A stretch of 64,000 nucleotides of DNA from Stachybotrys elegans (GCA_020746835.1 JAGPNK010000015.1:124001-188000); one strand, 5' to 3'. Positions 22,691 through 34,735 are shown, numbered from the stretch's first letter. Notes: generated from the sequence alone by a model not told the origin. Numbers and translations: made by a program.

Positions 22691-23232
22691 GTCGAATGCC
22701 CGTGGCCGTGAAAGGTGGGATGAGTCGCGACTGTTATAGGAACAAGTCAGTAAGTTCACGTATCTGAGGCGACATTAACCATCGTGATGGGCCGCGTTTT
22801 GGTTCGATGCCGCTTATACGATTCTGGAAATTCTCTAAATAGTGGAAATATAATGGAAATATGTCTTTCATATTGCATCCTCGCTCGCATATGTCGCTCG
22901 CTGTCTTTCCGTTCTATGTGGCAACATATTGTCTGGCTGCACTGCCTCCTTCGCATTTGCGTGTAGCTTCACCGAACCCATCAGCAGATTTGGGGGTTGC
23001 GGGGCTGCACTTCGCGCCTTATCTTCCCATGCTAGGCGCCATCTGAGACAGTGCCGACAGGCGAATCAATGCCTTAGGCAATAGTGCTTTAGGCAGCAAC
23101 GTCGCTGGAAGCCTCTGCTGCCTGATTCAGCCGCAGTCCCATAGTCCCACAATTATTATGGATATTGGACGGACAGCCCTGGTAACTCCTCTTCTCCAAA
23201 CTCATTGAATTTATCGTCAGCGCAATAGCGTC
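22691..23232. other. Intergenic, upstream of the hydrolase-NACHT-ankyrin gene
   Basis: No supported gene. It presumably contains the promoter of the plus-strand NLR gene starting at 23233. Confidence 0.5.
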
Positions 23233-26200
23233 ATGTCGGCCGTTCGCAACCAGAATTTTCGGTTACGAGGGATCCCACCTGAATGTCGAACCAGGACCGA
23301 CGTCCGTGAGCTCGTCCAGAGAGCTCTTTCCATAGAGCCTGGCGTGAGCCTTGCGGTCCATTCATTCGCAGCCAGCCCTGTCGAGCAAAGCAGTCGAGTC
23401 GCAACTCTGAGTTTTAGTTCTCTTCCAGACAATTTATCTGATCGCTCCAGAAATCAATGGGTCGTCAAACTGCCGGTAACTGACGACTCATATGAGGATT
23501 CTCCCGGCTGGGCACAAACACTTGTGTTCGATACGCACTTCACGGGCTTTACGCCTCTGCATCGCATCAGAGACGAGGATTGCCATCTTGAGTGAGTTAA
23601 CAAAGAGACTAAAGAGTATGTGCAGCGCTCATGTATTTATGTAGTCTGATCGCAATATCTGGCCTTGGAGGGCATGCATTCGGTTCCTTCAAAGAAAGGA
23701 ATGGTCCTTTCATGTGGCTCCGGGATGCTCTTCCACTAGATTTCCCTAGCGCCAGGATTCTAATCTATGGATATGACACTGGATTGATCCAAAGCAGTTC
23801 CTTCCAGAACTTGACCGACTTAGGCAAAGTCCTTGAGATTGACATGAAGGGTATTCAGGTTTGTCAACTTGTTTTTCCAACTGACTTGCTTGGCCCGGCT
23901 AATCTGGTTAGAATCATGGCCAACCTCGCCCAATTTTTTTCATAGGACATAGCCTCGGGGGTCTCGTGATCAAAGAGGTTTGCAATCCCTAGTCAGAAGA
24001 AGTTTGTTCCGCTTGCTCACAGTCCCGCTTGTAGACCATAGTCAAACTGAAAGAAGACCTAGGCGAAGAAGGTGCATCTATACTAAAGTTGACTTCTGGA
24101 TTCCTTTTCTTCGGTGTCCCTCACCAAGGGATGGCTATCGAGTCGCTCGTTCCCCTGGTTAAAGACTACCCCAACAGGAGCCTACTAGAGTCTCTCAACA
24201 AGAACTCGGCACTCCTTCATCGCCTTGACAACGAGTTCCATCACGCATTCGGCAAGAATCATCCGAGGATCTTCTCCTTCTACGAAACGGAAATGTCTCC
24301 CACTGCAATAAAGGTATGTGCTTTGGGAAAGTTTTTTATTGCATGCAAGCCGAAATCGTTGCTTACGTATTGTTCAGACAGCAGACGGCAAATGGGAGCT
24401 TTCTGGATCACCGAAGGTCTTAGTTGATGTCTCGTCCGCGACATACGGCAGTAAAAAGCAGCATCCAATCAACCGCAATCATTCCGAAATGGTGAAATTC
24501 AGCAACCAGTACGACGAAATCTACACACGTGTCCGGACTCTTCTACAACAGCTGGTCCGTGGACCGCCCAACCAACCTGCTTTCGAAGGCATGGAAATTG
24601 GAAGCAGTTGTGGGTAATGAGAATCGATGGTACGGTTGGACAACGCTGAACACCTTTTTAGCACTAATACCTCCTTCTGATGAGAACATTGGTCTGTATT
24701 TCGAGTGCACTCAACAAACAGACGACTGACCTGATACAGAATGTCTTAGGTCTCTCTCTTTTCGAGAGCAAGACTATCGGTACAATGACATCCATTCTGC
24801 AAAGGACAGCTGTGAGTGGCTTCTCGAGGATTCGCAATACCAGACTTGGATGAACAGCCAACGAGGTCTTTTCTGGATCAAAGGGAATCCGGGAGCAGGA
24901 AAATCTGTTGTCATGAAATTCGCCGTGACAATGATGAACCGTAGAAAATCTGGAGAGCTTGTTTTCTCCTTCTTCATCCATGGTCGAGGCATGCCTCTTC
25001 AGAGGACACCCCTCGGTCTGTTCCGCGTACTACTCAACTCTATGCTCATGTACTTCCCACAGTACCTCTCTCAACTCACTGAACGGTTCAATGACCGAGA
25101 GACACGTTTCGGAACATACCAAGACAAGAGATGGGAATGGTCCGAGCAGGAACTCCGTGAATTCATGTCAGAGGTTTTGATCAGAGGGACAAAGAACCGA
25201 CCAGTTGCCATATATGTCGATGCGCTTGACGAATGCGGAAAAGACCAGGCAAAGGGTTTACTGGCCTACTTCAAAGAACTCATGGGTGGAATCGAACGTG
25301 AGAAAGGGTGCGCAAAAATATGTTTTTCTTCGAGACATTATCCAATTCTTGCTCTCGACACAATCCCAACGATCTCTGTCGAAGAGAGGAACGACAAAGA
25401 CATACGATGGTTCCTTCAAGACCGATTAAAAGAAATCGAACCCAAGGCGACGCGTCAACAAATTGAGACAGAGATCTTGCTAAAGGCTCACGGAGGATTT
25501 CAATGGGTAGTCCTGATCACTGATGTCGTGATTGATGGAAACGCAAGTGCAATCAAAGCGGAGATGCTCTACGAAAAGCTCAGAACCACTCCAGAAGCAC
25601 TAGATGAGCTATACAGCGACATTTTGAGCAAAGTAACCAACAAAGAAAAGGCACAGATGGTCAAGCTCTTCATCTGGGTTTTATTTGCTGAGCAGCCGTT
25701 GTCTGCACAAGAGCTTCGGGAGGCGCTTGCTACCGACAAAGACATGGCCTGCACGACTATTTCCGAACTCAGGTACCACGAAAGCTGGGCCGACACCTTG
25801 GAGAAGTTCGAGAGACATGTCAGGCATCTTTCCCGAGGGTTAGTGGAATTCCAAACCCGTGAGATCTGGGAACAGTACGAACCTGGGGGGGAAGACTCGG
25901 ACCGGGAAGCTCAGTTCGTCCACCAATCAGCTGCTGATTACATTCTTGGCAAATACCTCGATGGTTTCCGACATGAGCTTGCCTCTCAGTCATTAAAGGG
26001 CGTTTGCCACTTTGAAATATCCAGATCCTGTCTCAGATATTTGACATTACAGGGAGTACTGGAAGGAGGTCAACTATCTCGCGGTTCGCTTTCAGCAAGG
26101 CATCCATTGTTGCCATATGCTGTGCGGTTTCTATATCACCACATTCACGAGGTAGAAGTGGAAGGAATCCCTCAGCCCGATCTCCTATCAATCTTTCGAT

Positions 26201-29200
26201 TAGACCAACCCTCTGAGTTCTTGGCAAAGCTTGCAAGGATGTGGAAAATCATGGATCCGCAAAATGTTCACATGCCAATGGGATGGCCATTTGTCGGTGC
26301 AACGTCGCTTCATGTTCTGGCTGCACTTGGTTCGAGAAGTGCCTTGGTTACATTTCTGCAGAAAGAAGATGCGGAAGTGGATGGTAGAGATTTAGAAGGG
26401 AACACGCCACTGCTTATCGCCATCAGGGAGGGTCGGCAGGAAATAGCATTGGAGCTTCTGAACCGCTCCATCGAATGGCACAGTCAACATGGACATGTTG
26501 AACAATGCAACGACGAGGAGAAAGGCGCGGAGTGCTTGAGAAACTATTCTGTCGACGTCAACGCTAAGAATAATGACGGCGAGTCGTTGTTAACTATCGC
26601 CCTTACGGAGGGAGCCGGAGCGGCGATTCACAAGCTGATTGAGGCGGGTGCTGATCTCGAGTTTTTTGGGCAACAGACTGCGCTCATTTTCTATGCAATT
26701 AGGAATAGAGACAAGAAGTTGCTCATGAAGCTTCTGGAGAAAAAAGTAAACCTCGATGGAGCCGTATACTTTGCTTTACAGGAGCTATCGTATGGGGAAA
26801 ATGCTCGCGACCTGAAAGAATTTGTTCCAATCCTGCTGGAGGCTGGAGCCAATACATTGAAAGCCCCGGATACTCACGTCATGATCGAAGGCGAGGATAA
26901 TACCGACAGCGAAGATGATGCCGATAGCGAAAGAGCAGGCGATAGTGAGGATGAAGAAGCAATTCTGCTGGCATCACGAACGGGCCAGATTTCCATGGTT
27001 GGCCTCCTTTTGTCAAACGGTGCTTCAACAAACTCAAGAAATAAGAATGGCTCAACACCGCTCTCACTGGCCTCACAGAATGGTCATGAAGCAGTTGTAA
27101 AGACTCTGCTTGAAGGTGGAGCAGATGTCAATGCAAGCGACGAAGATGGATGGACATCCCTCATGATTGCCTCACGGAATGGTCATCGAGCAGTGGTAGA
27201 GGCTCTGATTGCAAATGGAGCCGATGTCAATGCAAGCAACAAAGATGGATGGACATCCCTCATGGCTGCCTCACAGAATGGTCATCGAGCAGTGGTAGAG
27301 GCTCTGATTGCAAGTGGGGCAGATATCAGTGCAAGAAATGCAGATGGATGGACATCCCTAATCATTGCCTCACAGAATGGTCACCAAGCAGTGGTAGATG
27401 CCCTGGTTACAAGTGGAGCGGATGCCAATGCAAGCAATGAAGATGGATGGACATCCCTCATGGTTGCCTCACAGAATGGTCATGAGGCTGTAATGAAGGC
27501 TCTGGTTGCAAGTGGAGCAGATGTCAATGCAAGCAACAAAGATGGATGGACATCCCTCATGGCTGCCTCACAGAATGGTCATCAAGCAGTGGTAGAGGCT
27601 CTGATTGCAAGTGGAGCCGATATGAATGCAAGCAACAAAGATGGATGGACATCCCTCATGGCTGCCTCACAGAATGGTCATCGAGCAGTGGTAGAGGCTC
27701 TGATTGCAAATGGAGCAGATATCAGTGCAAGCGACGAAGATGGATGGACATCCCTCATGGCTGCCTCACGGAATGGTCATCGAGCAGTGGTAGAGGCTCT
27801 GATTGCAAGTGGAGCAGATATGAATGCGAGCAATGCAGATGGATGGACATCCCTCATGGCTACCTCACAGAATGGTCATCAAGCAGTGGTAGAGGCTCTG
27901 ATTGGAAGTGAAGCAGAGATTGAGGTCATGAATAAAGATGGATGGACATCCCTTATGATTGCCTCACAGAATGGTCATCAAGCAGTGGTAGAGGCTCTGA
28001 TTGCAAGTGGGGCAGATATCAGTGCAAGAAATGCAGATGGATGGACATCCCTAATCATTGCCTCACAGAATGGTCATCAAGCAGTGGTAGATGCCCTGGT
28101 TACAAGTGGAGCGGATGCCAATGCAAGCAATGAAGATGGATGGACATCCCTCATGGTTGCCTCACAGAATGGTCATGAGGCTGTAATGAAGGCTCTGGTT
28201 GCAAGTGGAGCAGATATCAATGCAAGCAACAAAGATGGATGGACATCCCTCATGGCTGCCTCACAGAATGGTCATCAAGCAGTGGTAGATGCCCTGGTTA
28301 CAAGTGGAGCGGATGCCAATGCAAGCAATGAAGATGGATGGACATCCCTCATGATTGCCTCACGGAATGGTCATCGAGCAGTGGTAGAGGCTCTGATTGC
28401 AAGTGGAGCCGATGTCAATGCAAGCAAGAAAGATGGATCGATATCCCTTATGATTGCCTCAAAGAATGGCCACCAAGCAGTGGTAGAGGCTCTGGTTAGA
28501 AGTGGAGCCGATGTCAATGCAAGCGACGAAGATGGATGGACATCCCTCATGATTGCCTCACGGAATGGTCATCGAGCAGTGGTAGAGGCTCTGATTGCAA
28601 GTGGAGCCGATGTCAATGCAAGCAAGAAAGATGGATCGATATCCCTTATGATTGCCTCAAAGAATGGCCACCAAGCAGTGGTAGAGGCTCTGGTTAGAAG
28701 TGGAGCCGATGTCAATGCAAGCGACGAAGATGGATGGACATCCCTAATCATTGCCTCACAGAATGGCCACCAAGCAGTGGTAGAGGCTCTGATTGTAAGT
28801 GGAGCGGATGTCAATACAAGCAAGAAAGACGGATGGACATCCCTCATGGCTGCCTCACAGAATGGTCATCGAGCTGTGGTAGAGGCTCTGATTGCAAGTG
28901 GAGCCGATGTCAATGCAAGTAATGCAGATGGATGGACATCCCTCATGATTACCTCACAGAATGGTCATCAAGCAGTGGTAGAGGCTCTGATTGGAAGTGG
29001 AGCAGAGATTGAGGTCATGAATAAAGATGGATGGACATCCCTTATGATTGCCTCACAGAATGGTCATCGAGCAGTGGTAGAGGCTCTGATTGCAAATGGA
29101 GCCGATGTCAATGCAAGCGACGAAGATGGATTGACATCCCTCATGGCTGCCTCACAGAATGGTCATCAAGCAGTGGTAGAGGCTCTGGTTACACATGGAG

Positions 29201-29739
29201 CGGATGTCAATGCAAGCAAGAAAGACGGATGGACATCCCTCATGATTGCCTCACAGAATCGTCATGGAGCAATTGTGAAGCCTCTGGTTACAGGCGGAGC
29301 AAATATGGAGGCTATGAACAAGCATGGATTGACATCCCTTATGATTGCCTCAGAAGACGGTCATGAGACCGTGGTAAAGGCTCTTATCGAAAGTGGAGCC
29401 AATGTCAATGCCATAGATAGGGATGGATGGGCGTCACTCTTCTATGCCTCGGGAAGCGGCTGCGAAATGGTGGTGAAAGTGCTTATCGAGAATGGAGCAG
29501 ACGTGGACGTTAGGAACAGATGCGGGTCCACACCGCTCTCATGGGCCTCACAGCATGGTCATGAAGCAGTCGTGAAAGTTCTGATTGCGGCTGGAGCTGA
29601 TATTAACGCCAGAAACAAGAATGGATTCACACCGCTTTTGTGGGCTTTAGTCAATCGCCGCGAAGTGGTAGTAAAGCTTCTTGTCAACCATGGAGCTCTC
29701 GTCAACGACGGAGCAGGGGTATCGCTAGGAACAGACTAG
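23233..29739 (+). CDS. NLR: alpha/beta-hydrolase - NACHT - ankyrin-repeat receptor
   Basis: STAND-type receptor of about 2,050 residues. Exons: 23233-23591, 23645-23858, 23912-23977, 24035-24313, 24378-about 24613, about 24740-29739. Introns of 53-64 nt keep phase, except the last (about 24607-24739), whose exact edges I could not fix. N-terminus: the effector of the hydrolase-type NLRs, with '[15 protein letters not shown]', '[20 protein letters not shown]' and the nucleophile elbow GHSLGG, then '[11 protein letters not shown]'. NACHT: P-loop '[11 protein letters not shown]', Walker B '[12 protein letters not shown]', '[10 protein letters not shown]', and a winged-helix region with '[11 protein letters not shown]'. 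C-terminus: degenerate ankyrins, an acidic stretch near residue 900, then 27 regular 33-residue ankyrin units. The frame is fully open over 5 kb, so the receptor looks functional. Ligand unknown; fungal NLRs act in allorecognition and possibly immunity. Confidence 0.88.
27043..29715 (+). repeat. Ankyrin-coding tandem array, 27 units of 99 bp
   Basis: Coding array inside the NLR. Units 2-22 (27142-29220) are nearly identical at DNA level, with consensus DGWTSLMxASQNGHxAVVEAL. The first and last units are more diverged. Variation sits at a few positions: the residue before DGW (E/K/A), after SLM (I/A/V), before NGH (Q/R/K), after NGH (R/Q/E), and the ASN/ARN/ASD/ASK end. Units 14-15 (28330-28527) are repeated exactly as units 16-17 (28528-28725). 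Units 10-12 echo units 3-5, and units 9 and 20 share the rare 'EIEVMN' end. This shows recent unit duplication or gene conversion. Confidence 0.95.
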
Positions 29740-29819
29740 AGTCCACACCCCTCACATGGTGCCACAATGTACAATATACGCATACAGTAAACATCAGAAG
29801 GGACGCAGCGTATGAACTG

Positions 29820-30245
29820 ATGACCCTGTCGTGTTCTGCGAGTCAGCTTCCAAGGCCTCTTGTCTCGAAGCTGGATGATATCTTGCTACTCTGGTTGTAC
29901 GACAGCGTTTTGAGGGCCTTATTGAAGATGAACATTTCTATCGGGTCAGGCAACACGGTCATGAAGAGCGGGGAGGATCGAGATCGCATCGCTGCCGAAC
30001 ACGATCTCATCGCGTTCGAGATGGAAGGTGCGGGGGCATGGGATGAGGTTCCGTGCATTGTTGTCAAGGGGATCTGTGACTATGCAGATAGCCACAAGAA
30101 CAAAGCATGGCAAGACTTTGCCGCAGCGACTGCTGCTTCTGTGGCAAAGGCCATTCTCGCACGATATGCGGTCTATGATGGAGACCGAGACACGGCCCAG
30201 ATGAGCGGTATAATTCGGTCTTTTGTCCGTGATTTTCCAGGGTAA
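29820..30245 (+). pseudogene. C-terminal fragment of a PNP (nucleoside phosphorylase-like) domain
   Basis: A 141-residue open frame whose middle reads '[20 protein letters not shown]', '[17 protein letters not shown]', '[20 protein letters not shown]' and '[13 protein letters not shown]'. This is the last third of the PNP_UDP domain used as an N-terminal module in fungal NLRs. The first two thirds and any NB domain are missing. It is close in sequence to the PNP domain of the decayed receptor at 15.4-17.7 kb, but on the other strand. It starts 80 bp after the stop of the ankyrin NLR. It is most likely a relic of a second PNP-type receptor. Confidence 0.7.
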
Positions 30246-30773
30246 TATGCGGGCAGATCAACGTCCTTCAATCGGACGTAGTGTTGCGGGAAGTTCATTT
30301 GGAAATGGAACCTGGATTAATCAGGGTGACGTGGGGGGTAATCTGACATTCAGATCCCCCTAAAAGGTCTGATTCAACCGTTTACCTATCCATACCCTAC
30401 AATGCGATTCGGACAAGAGATGAGTTCATCATCAGGAGCATACCTCAATATCCTGTCCCTTGTTTTGTGGCGTCGAGGGAGGGCGCGGAAGGAAGAATCT
30501 TTCATTTCGAAAGGAAGTGAAAAGCACAACAGCTCACACCCGCGATACTCATTGCGATCATGGTGATAGTGAATTGCTACTAGACACCCATAATTGTAAC
30601 ACCATGACTAGATAAGTCCCTTGAAGACGCCGTTCCGTCTCAATTCTGCCACTAAATCGATACAGAACATACTTGGATGAGCTTTTCACGCCCCCTCTGC
30701 TTATCAGGCTTTAAACCAGGCATCATAGTGGAACCAGGCGGCTGGATGGTTCTCAACAAGACTCAGAAAGGGT
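30246..30773. other. Intergenic, no gene recognised
   Basis: Lies between the PNP fragment and the velvet gene. Nothing supported. Confidence 0.5.
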
Positions 30774-31742
30774 TTAATGCAGATTCCTGACTTGCCTGCG
30801 TTTTGTGCAGCCCTGAGCCTTGATTGAGAGTGCCAGGGCCGAGAGTTCGCTAACGCCGGGAAATTCTTTTGCGTTGTAGACATTAAAGATGTCGCTTTTG
30901 ACTGTGGCCAGGAAGGGGCGGCGCTTCTCGGGGCCAGATGATGCACCCTCGGCTCCTTGGCCAATCATGACGACTCTAAACATAAGTCTGTAGGATCCGG
31001 TCGTACGGCACGAAAGGTCATTAAAGACGAAGAAGCAGCCTTCCTTTCCATTTCCATCCTTGACGACCGAGGGCGTCGCAGTGACTGAGCCCATTAGAAG
31101 GTTTGGGCGATCATACTCCAATTCGGCCTTGCGCGAGACATCTTGCTCTCCACTCTCATCGAGAATCGAGCAGTGCATGACGTAGCCCTCAAAGCATCGA
31201 TATTTCTTGACCTCAGAATCGGATAGTCTGGTACTCTCGATGACGAGTTCGACTATTGGTGCTGGATCAATCGGTCGCCTGTCATTCTCACCAAGCCCGC
31301 AGGACCTGGCGCATCTGGGCTGATCGTGGATCTTTAGTTGGAACTCAATGTCGCCCAAGACCGATCTTCTCCCCTCCCCCAGGAGATTGGGTAAGTGCAA
31401 AGGATTTGATCTTATATCAGGCCATCGGTTCATTGCCGTTGCTGTGGAGACATCCACAATATCTTGGCTAAGAGCTGGTAATGTGTGGTTGCGGGAGTAA
31501 GAAGCTGAGACAGAAGAGGCGGGAGCAAGGCTAGGCGTGGCCCCAGGTGCTTTGGAGTTGCAAGCAAATGGGGAGGGTTCACAAGGGCCTTCCAAGTCGT
31601 CGCTGTCACGATGAGGACTTGTGGAAGCCGTATCCGATGCCACTGCTTGGGAGCGCGGGAGTGAGAAATGATCGTATACGCTGGCAGTGGCAAACGTCTC
31701 GCTTGTTGGCAGATAAAACAGCAGAACAAGAAAGTAAAGCAC
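30774..31742 (-). CDS. Velvet-domain regulator
   Basis: The velvet domain covers about the last 210 residues: 'FQLKIHDQPRCARSCGLGEN', 'DRRPIDPAPIVELVIES', 'GSVTATPSVVKDGNGKEGCF', 'FFVFNDLSCRTTGSYRL', 'SDIFNVYNAKEFPGVSE' and 'LSIKAQGC'. Velvet proteins (VeA, VelB, VosA, VelC) are NF-kB-like DNA-binding factors that link development and secondary metabolism. The order and the short C-terminus fit the VosA/VelC side better than VeA, but I do not assign a member. The frame is open to 31742 with no ATG before an internal one at 31433 ('MNRWPDIRS'). Either translation starts there (219 residues) or an upstream exon supplies the start. The Ser/Pro-rich sequence before 31433 looks coding, so a missing first exon is likelier. 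Confidence 0.8.
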   Translation of the reverse strand: MLYFLVLLFYLPTSETFATASVYDHFSLPRSQAVASDTASTSPHRDSDDLEGPCEPSPFACNSKAPGATPSLAPASSVSASYSRNHTLPALSQDIVDVSTATAMNRWPDIRSNPLHLPNLLGEGRRSVLGDIEFQLKIHDQPRCARSCGLGENDRRPIDPAPIVELVIESTRLSDSEVKKYRCFEGYVMHCSILDESGEQDVSRKAELEYDRPNLLMGSVTATPSVVKDGNGKEGCFFVFNDLSCRTTGSYRLMFRVVMIGQGAEGASSGPEKRRPFLATVKSDIFNVYNAKEFPGVSELSALALSIKAQGCTKRRQVRNLH

Positions 31743-32607
31743 AAGAGGTCGAGGAGTACAGCTATTTGTACCCTTCAGCCGCAGGGCTATGGCTGCGGTG
31801 AAAATTTCGTTGGTTCAGCTACATGATTGTTTGCTATTGTTTCCTATTGTTTGCTGTTGTTTGTGAGACATAGTGGGGAGCTCATTCAGCCAGGAATGGG
31901 GGCCAGGAAAAGACGCTTTCATGTGGGTGATTTGTCACATTGGAAGGAATTGACTTGCCTTCTTGGGAATGGCGGTATTTTTATCCAAGACGCGTCTTAG
32001 TGCCATTCTTTCCAGCCGACAGCTCACCAAGATCTTATACCCACGCCTGATAACATAGGCCGCTTATTCCAATCAGCGTGCTGACAATGGAAAGGTTGTA
32101 ATGATAAGTAATGTTAAAAACTAACGCAGCGAAATAGATCGGCCGTAGCCAGCCCACAGTGCAAAGAAAGCTAACGATAGGAAGCTTATTGTCGCCAAGG
32201 CACGATTCTCTACCCCCGCATTACCAACTGCGTCGCCCGCTATGCAAATCATTAGTTCAGCTACATCAAGGGATGTAGGTCTTCATCGAAGTAGCTCAGG
32301 TCTTCATGTTAATCCTACAGTATGCCGGTGACCTGAGACCACTGAATCTTGTTAATCTTCCTTGGCCTGTGAACCAGAGAATATGCAAGCTGAGCATATC
32401 CTTCTGTGTGGCTGGGTAGGGGCCATACGGTGGCTGGTGACAGATGAAAGAGCGGAAGAAGTCAATCTTATTGGTGGAAACCAAACCATCAGTCCTGGTT
32501 CTAAAGGAATTACTAAGCCGCTTGGGCAGTCTTGAGAACCTAGACAACTCCAGCCCTACTAATATTAGGCAACAGGATTACAACCGAGAGCCGCAGTTTC
32601 ACTCCAC
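31743..32607. other. Intergenic, no gene recognised
   Basis: Divergent interval between the velvet gene (minus) and the NB-ARC-TPR gene (plus). It contains a short run of gtttcctattgtttgctgttgttt at 31830-31862, purely a simple repeat. Confidence 0.5.
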
Positions 32608-34713
32608 ATGCGCTCAACAATGGATCAAGCCGCGTCTGAGCTTCGCGAAGTGTCCAGCAATCGGTTTGGCGACCACACGACCATTCACCAAGGCAATATC
32701 GGCGCAGTCCACTATCACCTACCCCGCCGACCATCTCCCGCCGCCGTCGTCCGCGCTATCCCCTATCCCCGCAACGAAGATATCGTCGACCGGCCGGATG
32801 TCATCGATTCTCTTAATAAGCTCCTACCCTCAGTGGATACGGAATATTCAGCCGCCGCTCTCTATGGCTTGGGAGGGTCAGGGTAGGCTACTAAGAAGTG
32901 GCACAAATATTAGCACTAGGCTTATGCTAGCAGGAAAACCCAGATCGCCCTCGATTACGCATACCGACGATGCCGCGATGTTAGCTGCTCGGTCTTCTGG
33001 GTGCACGCAGATAGCGAGGCTACATTTATACATGACTACCAGGATATTGCGAGATGTTTGGGTATAAGCGTGAACCTTGAGCAGGGAGACCTGCTTCGCG
33101 CAGTGCGGAGCTGCATCGAGGCCCAGGAAAAATGGGTTCTTATTCTCGATAATGCCGACGACCTGCTACTTTTTGGAGTGGCACAGGGAGGGCAAAACAA
33201 CCAGCCAAACAGTCTTTTCAACCATATTCCACGAGCTGCGTCTGGCACAGTACTATGGACGAGCCGTGATGAACGCATCGTCGGAACGCTCGTCGGGTCG
33301 CGACGAGGCATCAGGGTGGGGCCCATGACACCCCCTGAATCAACAAAGCTCCTGGAGATAGCGCGAAACATGGAGATACACGAGGACTCAACCGAGGCTG
33401 TAGCACTAGCACAAGAGCTCCAGCAGCTTCCGCTTGCTATTTCCCAAGCCGGAGCCTATATGCGCCGCACATCAACACCGATCAGAATGTACCTGACTAT
33501 GCTCCGCAAAGGTAAGCAGCGGTGGAAGATTCTCAAAGAGACAGAGACAGATCGACATCGACGGCCTCTTGTGTCCAATAGCATATTAGAGACATGGACG
33601 ATCTCAATGGAGCTGATCCAGCAGGAGAGCCCGATGGCATACAGAATGCTGAACGTGATTGCATATTTGGATCATCGCAACATCCCAGTTGAGCTTCTAA
33701 CAGCGGCGGCTCAAGATGATGGCAAAGATCAAGAGGAGGAACCAATGGATCTTGATGTGATACAAGCGATCACGCGGCTCAAAGAATTTTCTTTTCTGAG
33801 CATAGCGGATACAAGAAACGGCAAGCAAAGGTATGAGATGCATAAGCTTGTACAGGAAGCGACACAATACAAGTTGAGTATGGATCTTATGAGTGAGAGG
33901 GATGCTCAGAAGAATGACTATAATGATTACAATCCAATGAGAGGGGAGCTGTACTACTGCAGGATTGCTATACAGATTATGCTGAGAGCATTTCCTATAT
34001 CTGAGCGGGAGACATGGGAGCAATGTGATGAGTATTTGGTCCATGTCATAGGGGTGGGTGAGTGGGCTGAGGCAGGTGGGAAGCAGATTGAAGTGGCAGA
34101 GCCATTCAGTCGTGTATCCAAGTTTCTATATGATCGAGGACGATGGAGGGAGAAGGAACCGGTGGACAAGAAAGCATTAGCTCTTCGACGAGAAGTGCTA
34201 GGAGAGAAACACCCTGATACGATCGGGAGCATGGCAGAACTCGCGACGACATACCATCAGCAAGGTCACTACAGCAAGGCCGAGTCTATGAAAGCCGATG
34301 TATTGGAGCTTCGACGAGAAGTGCTAGGAGAGAAGCATCCCGATACGATCGGGAGCATGGCAGAACTCGCGGCGACATACCATGCGCAAGGTCGGTACGA
34401 CGAAGATGAAGATATTTCAGTAAAAGTGTTAGATCTCCGACGACAGGTGCTGGGAGAGAAGCACCCTGACACTTTACAAGCTATGCATGACCTCGCGGTT
34501 ACATGGAATAGCCGTGGCCGCCGCGAGGATGCCCTCTCTCTCATGGATCAATGCCTGCAATGGCAGCAATCAATCCTTGGATCAGACCATCCTTTGACGA
34601 TTAGGTCTGTGAAGGTTCTTGCAGAGTGGCAAGAAAGAAGCAAGCATAAGACTAAAGGCTTTGCAAAGAGGCCTTTGGCGCTATTTAAGCCATCAGGTAA
34701 GCAGCGGTTTTGA
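32608..34713 (+). CDS. NLR: NB-ARC - TPR receptor
   Basis: Intact two-exon gene of 684 residues. The 50-nt intron (32883-32933, GTAGGC...GCTAGCAG) splits the P-loop between GLGGSG and KTQIALDYAY and keeps the frame. NB-ARC: P-loop, 'WVLILDNADDLLLF' (Walker B), 'GTVLWTSRDERIVG' (RNBS-B), 'LQQLPLAISQAGAYMRR' (GLPL-like) and 'RYEMHKLVQEAT' (MHD-like). The C-terminus has three to four TPRs of the 42-residue kinesin-light-chain type (repeated 'LRREVLGEKHPDTIGSMAEL'). Two of these are nearly identical. The N-terminus is short, with 'RFGDHTTIHQGNIG' just before the NB region, so effector function may be passed to a separate protein. Such receptors oligomerise on ligand binding. Ligand unknown. Confidence 0.92.
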
Positions 34714-34735
34714 CGCATATTGGTATCGCTGGCTT

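Noticed and set aside
27142..29220. Regular 99-bp DNA repeats that at first sight recall a CRISPR-like or satellite array
   Set aside because: They are in one open reading frame and translate to ankyrin units. There are no spacers, and the organism is a fungus.
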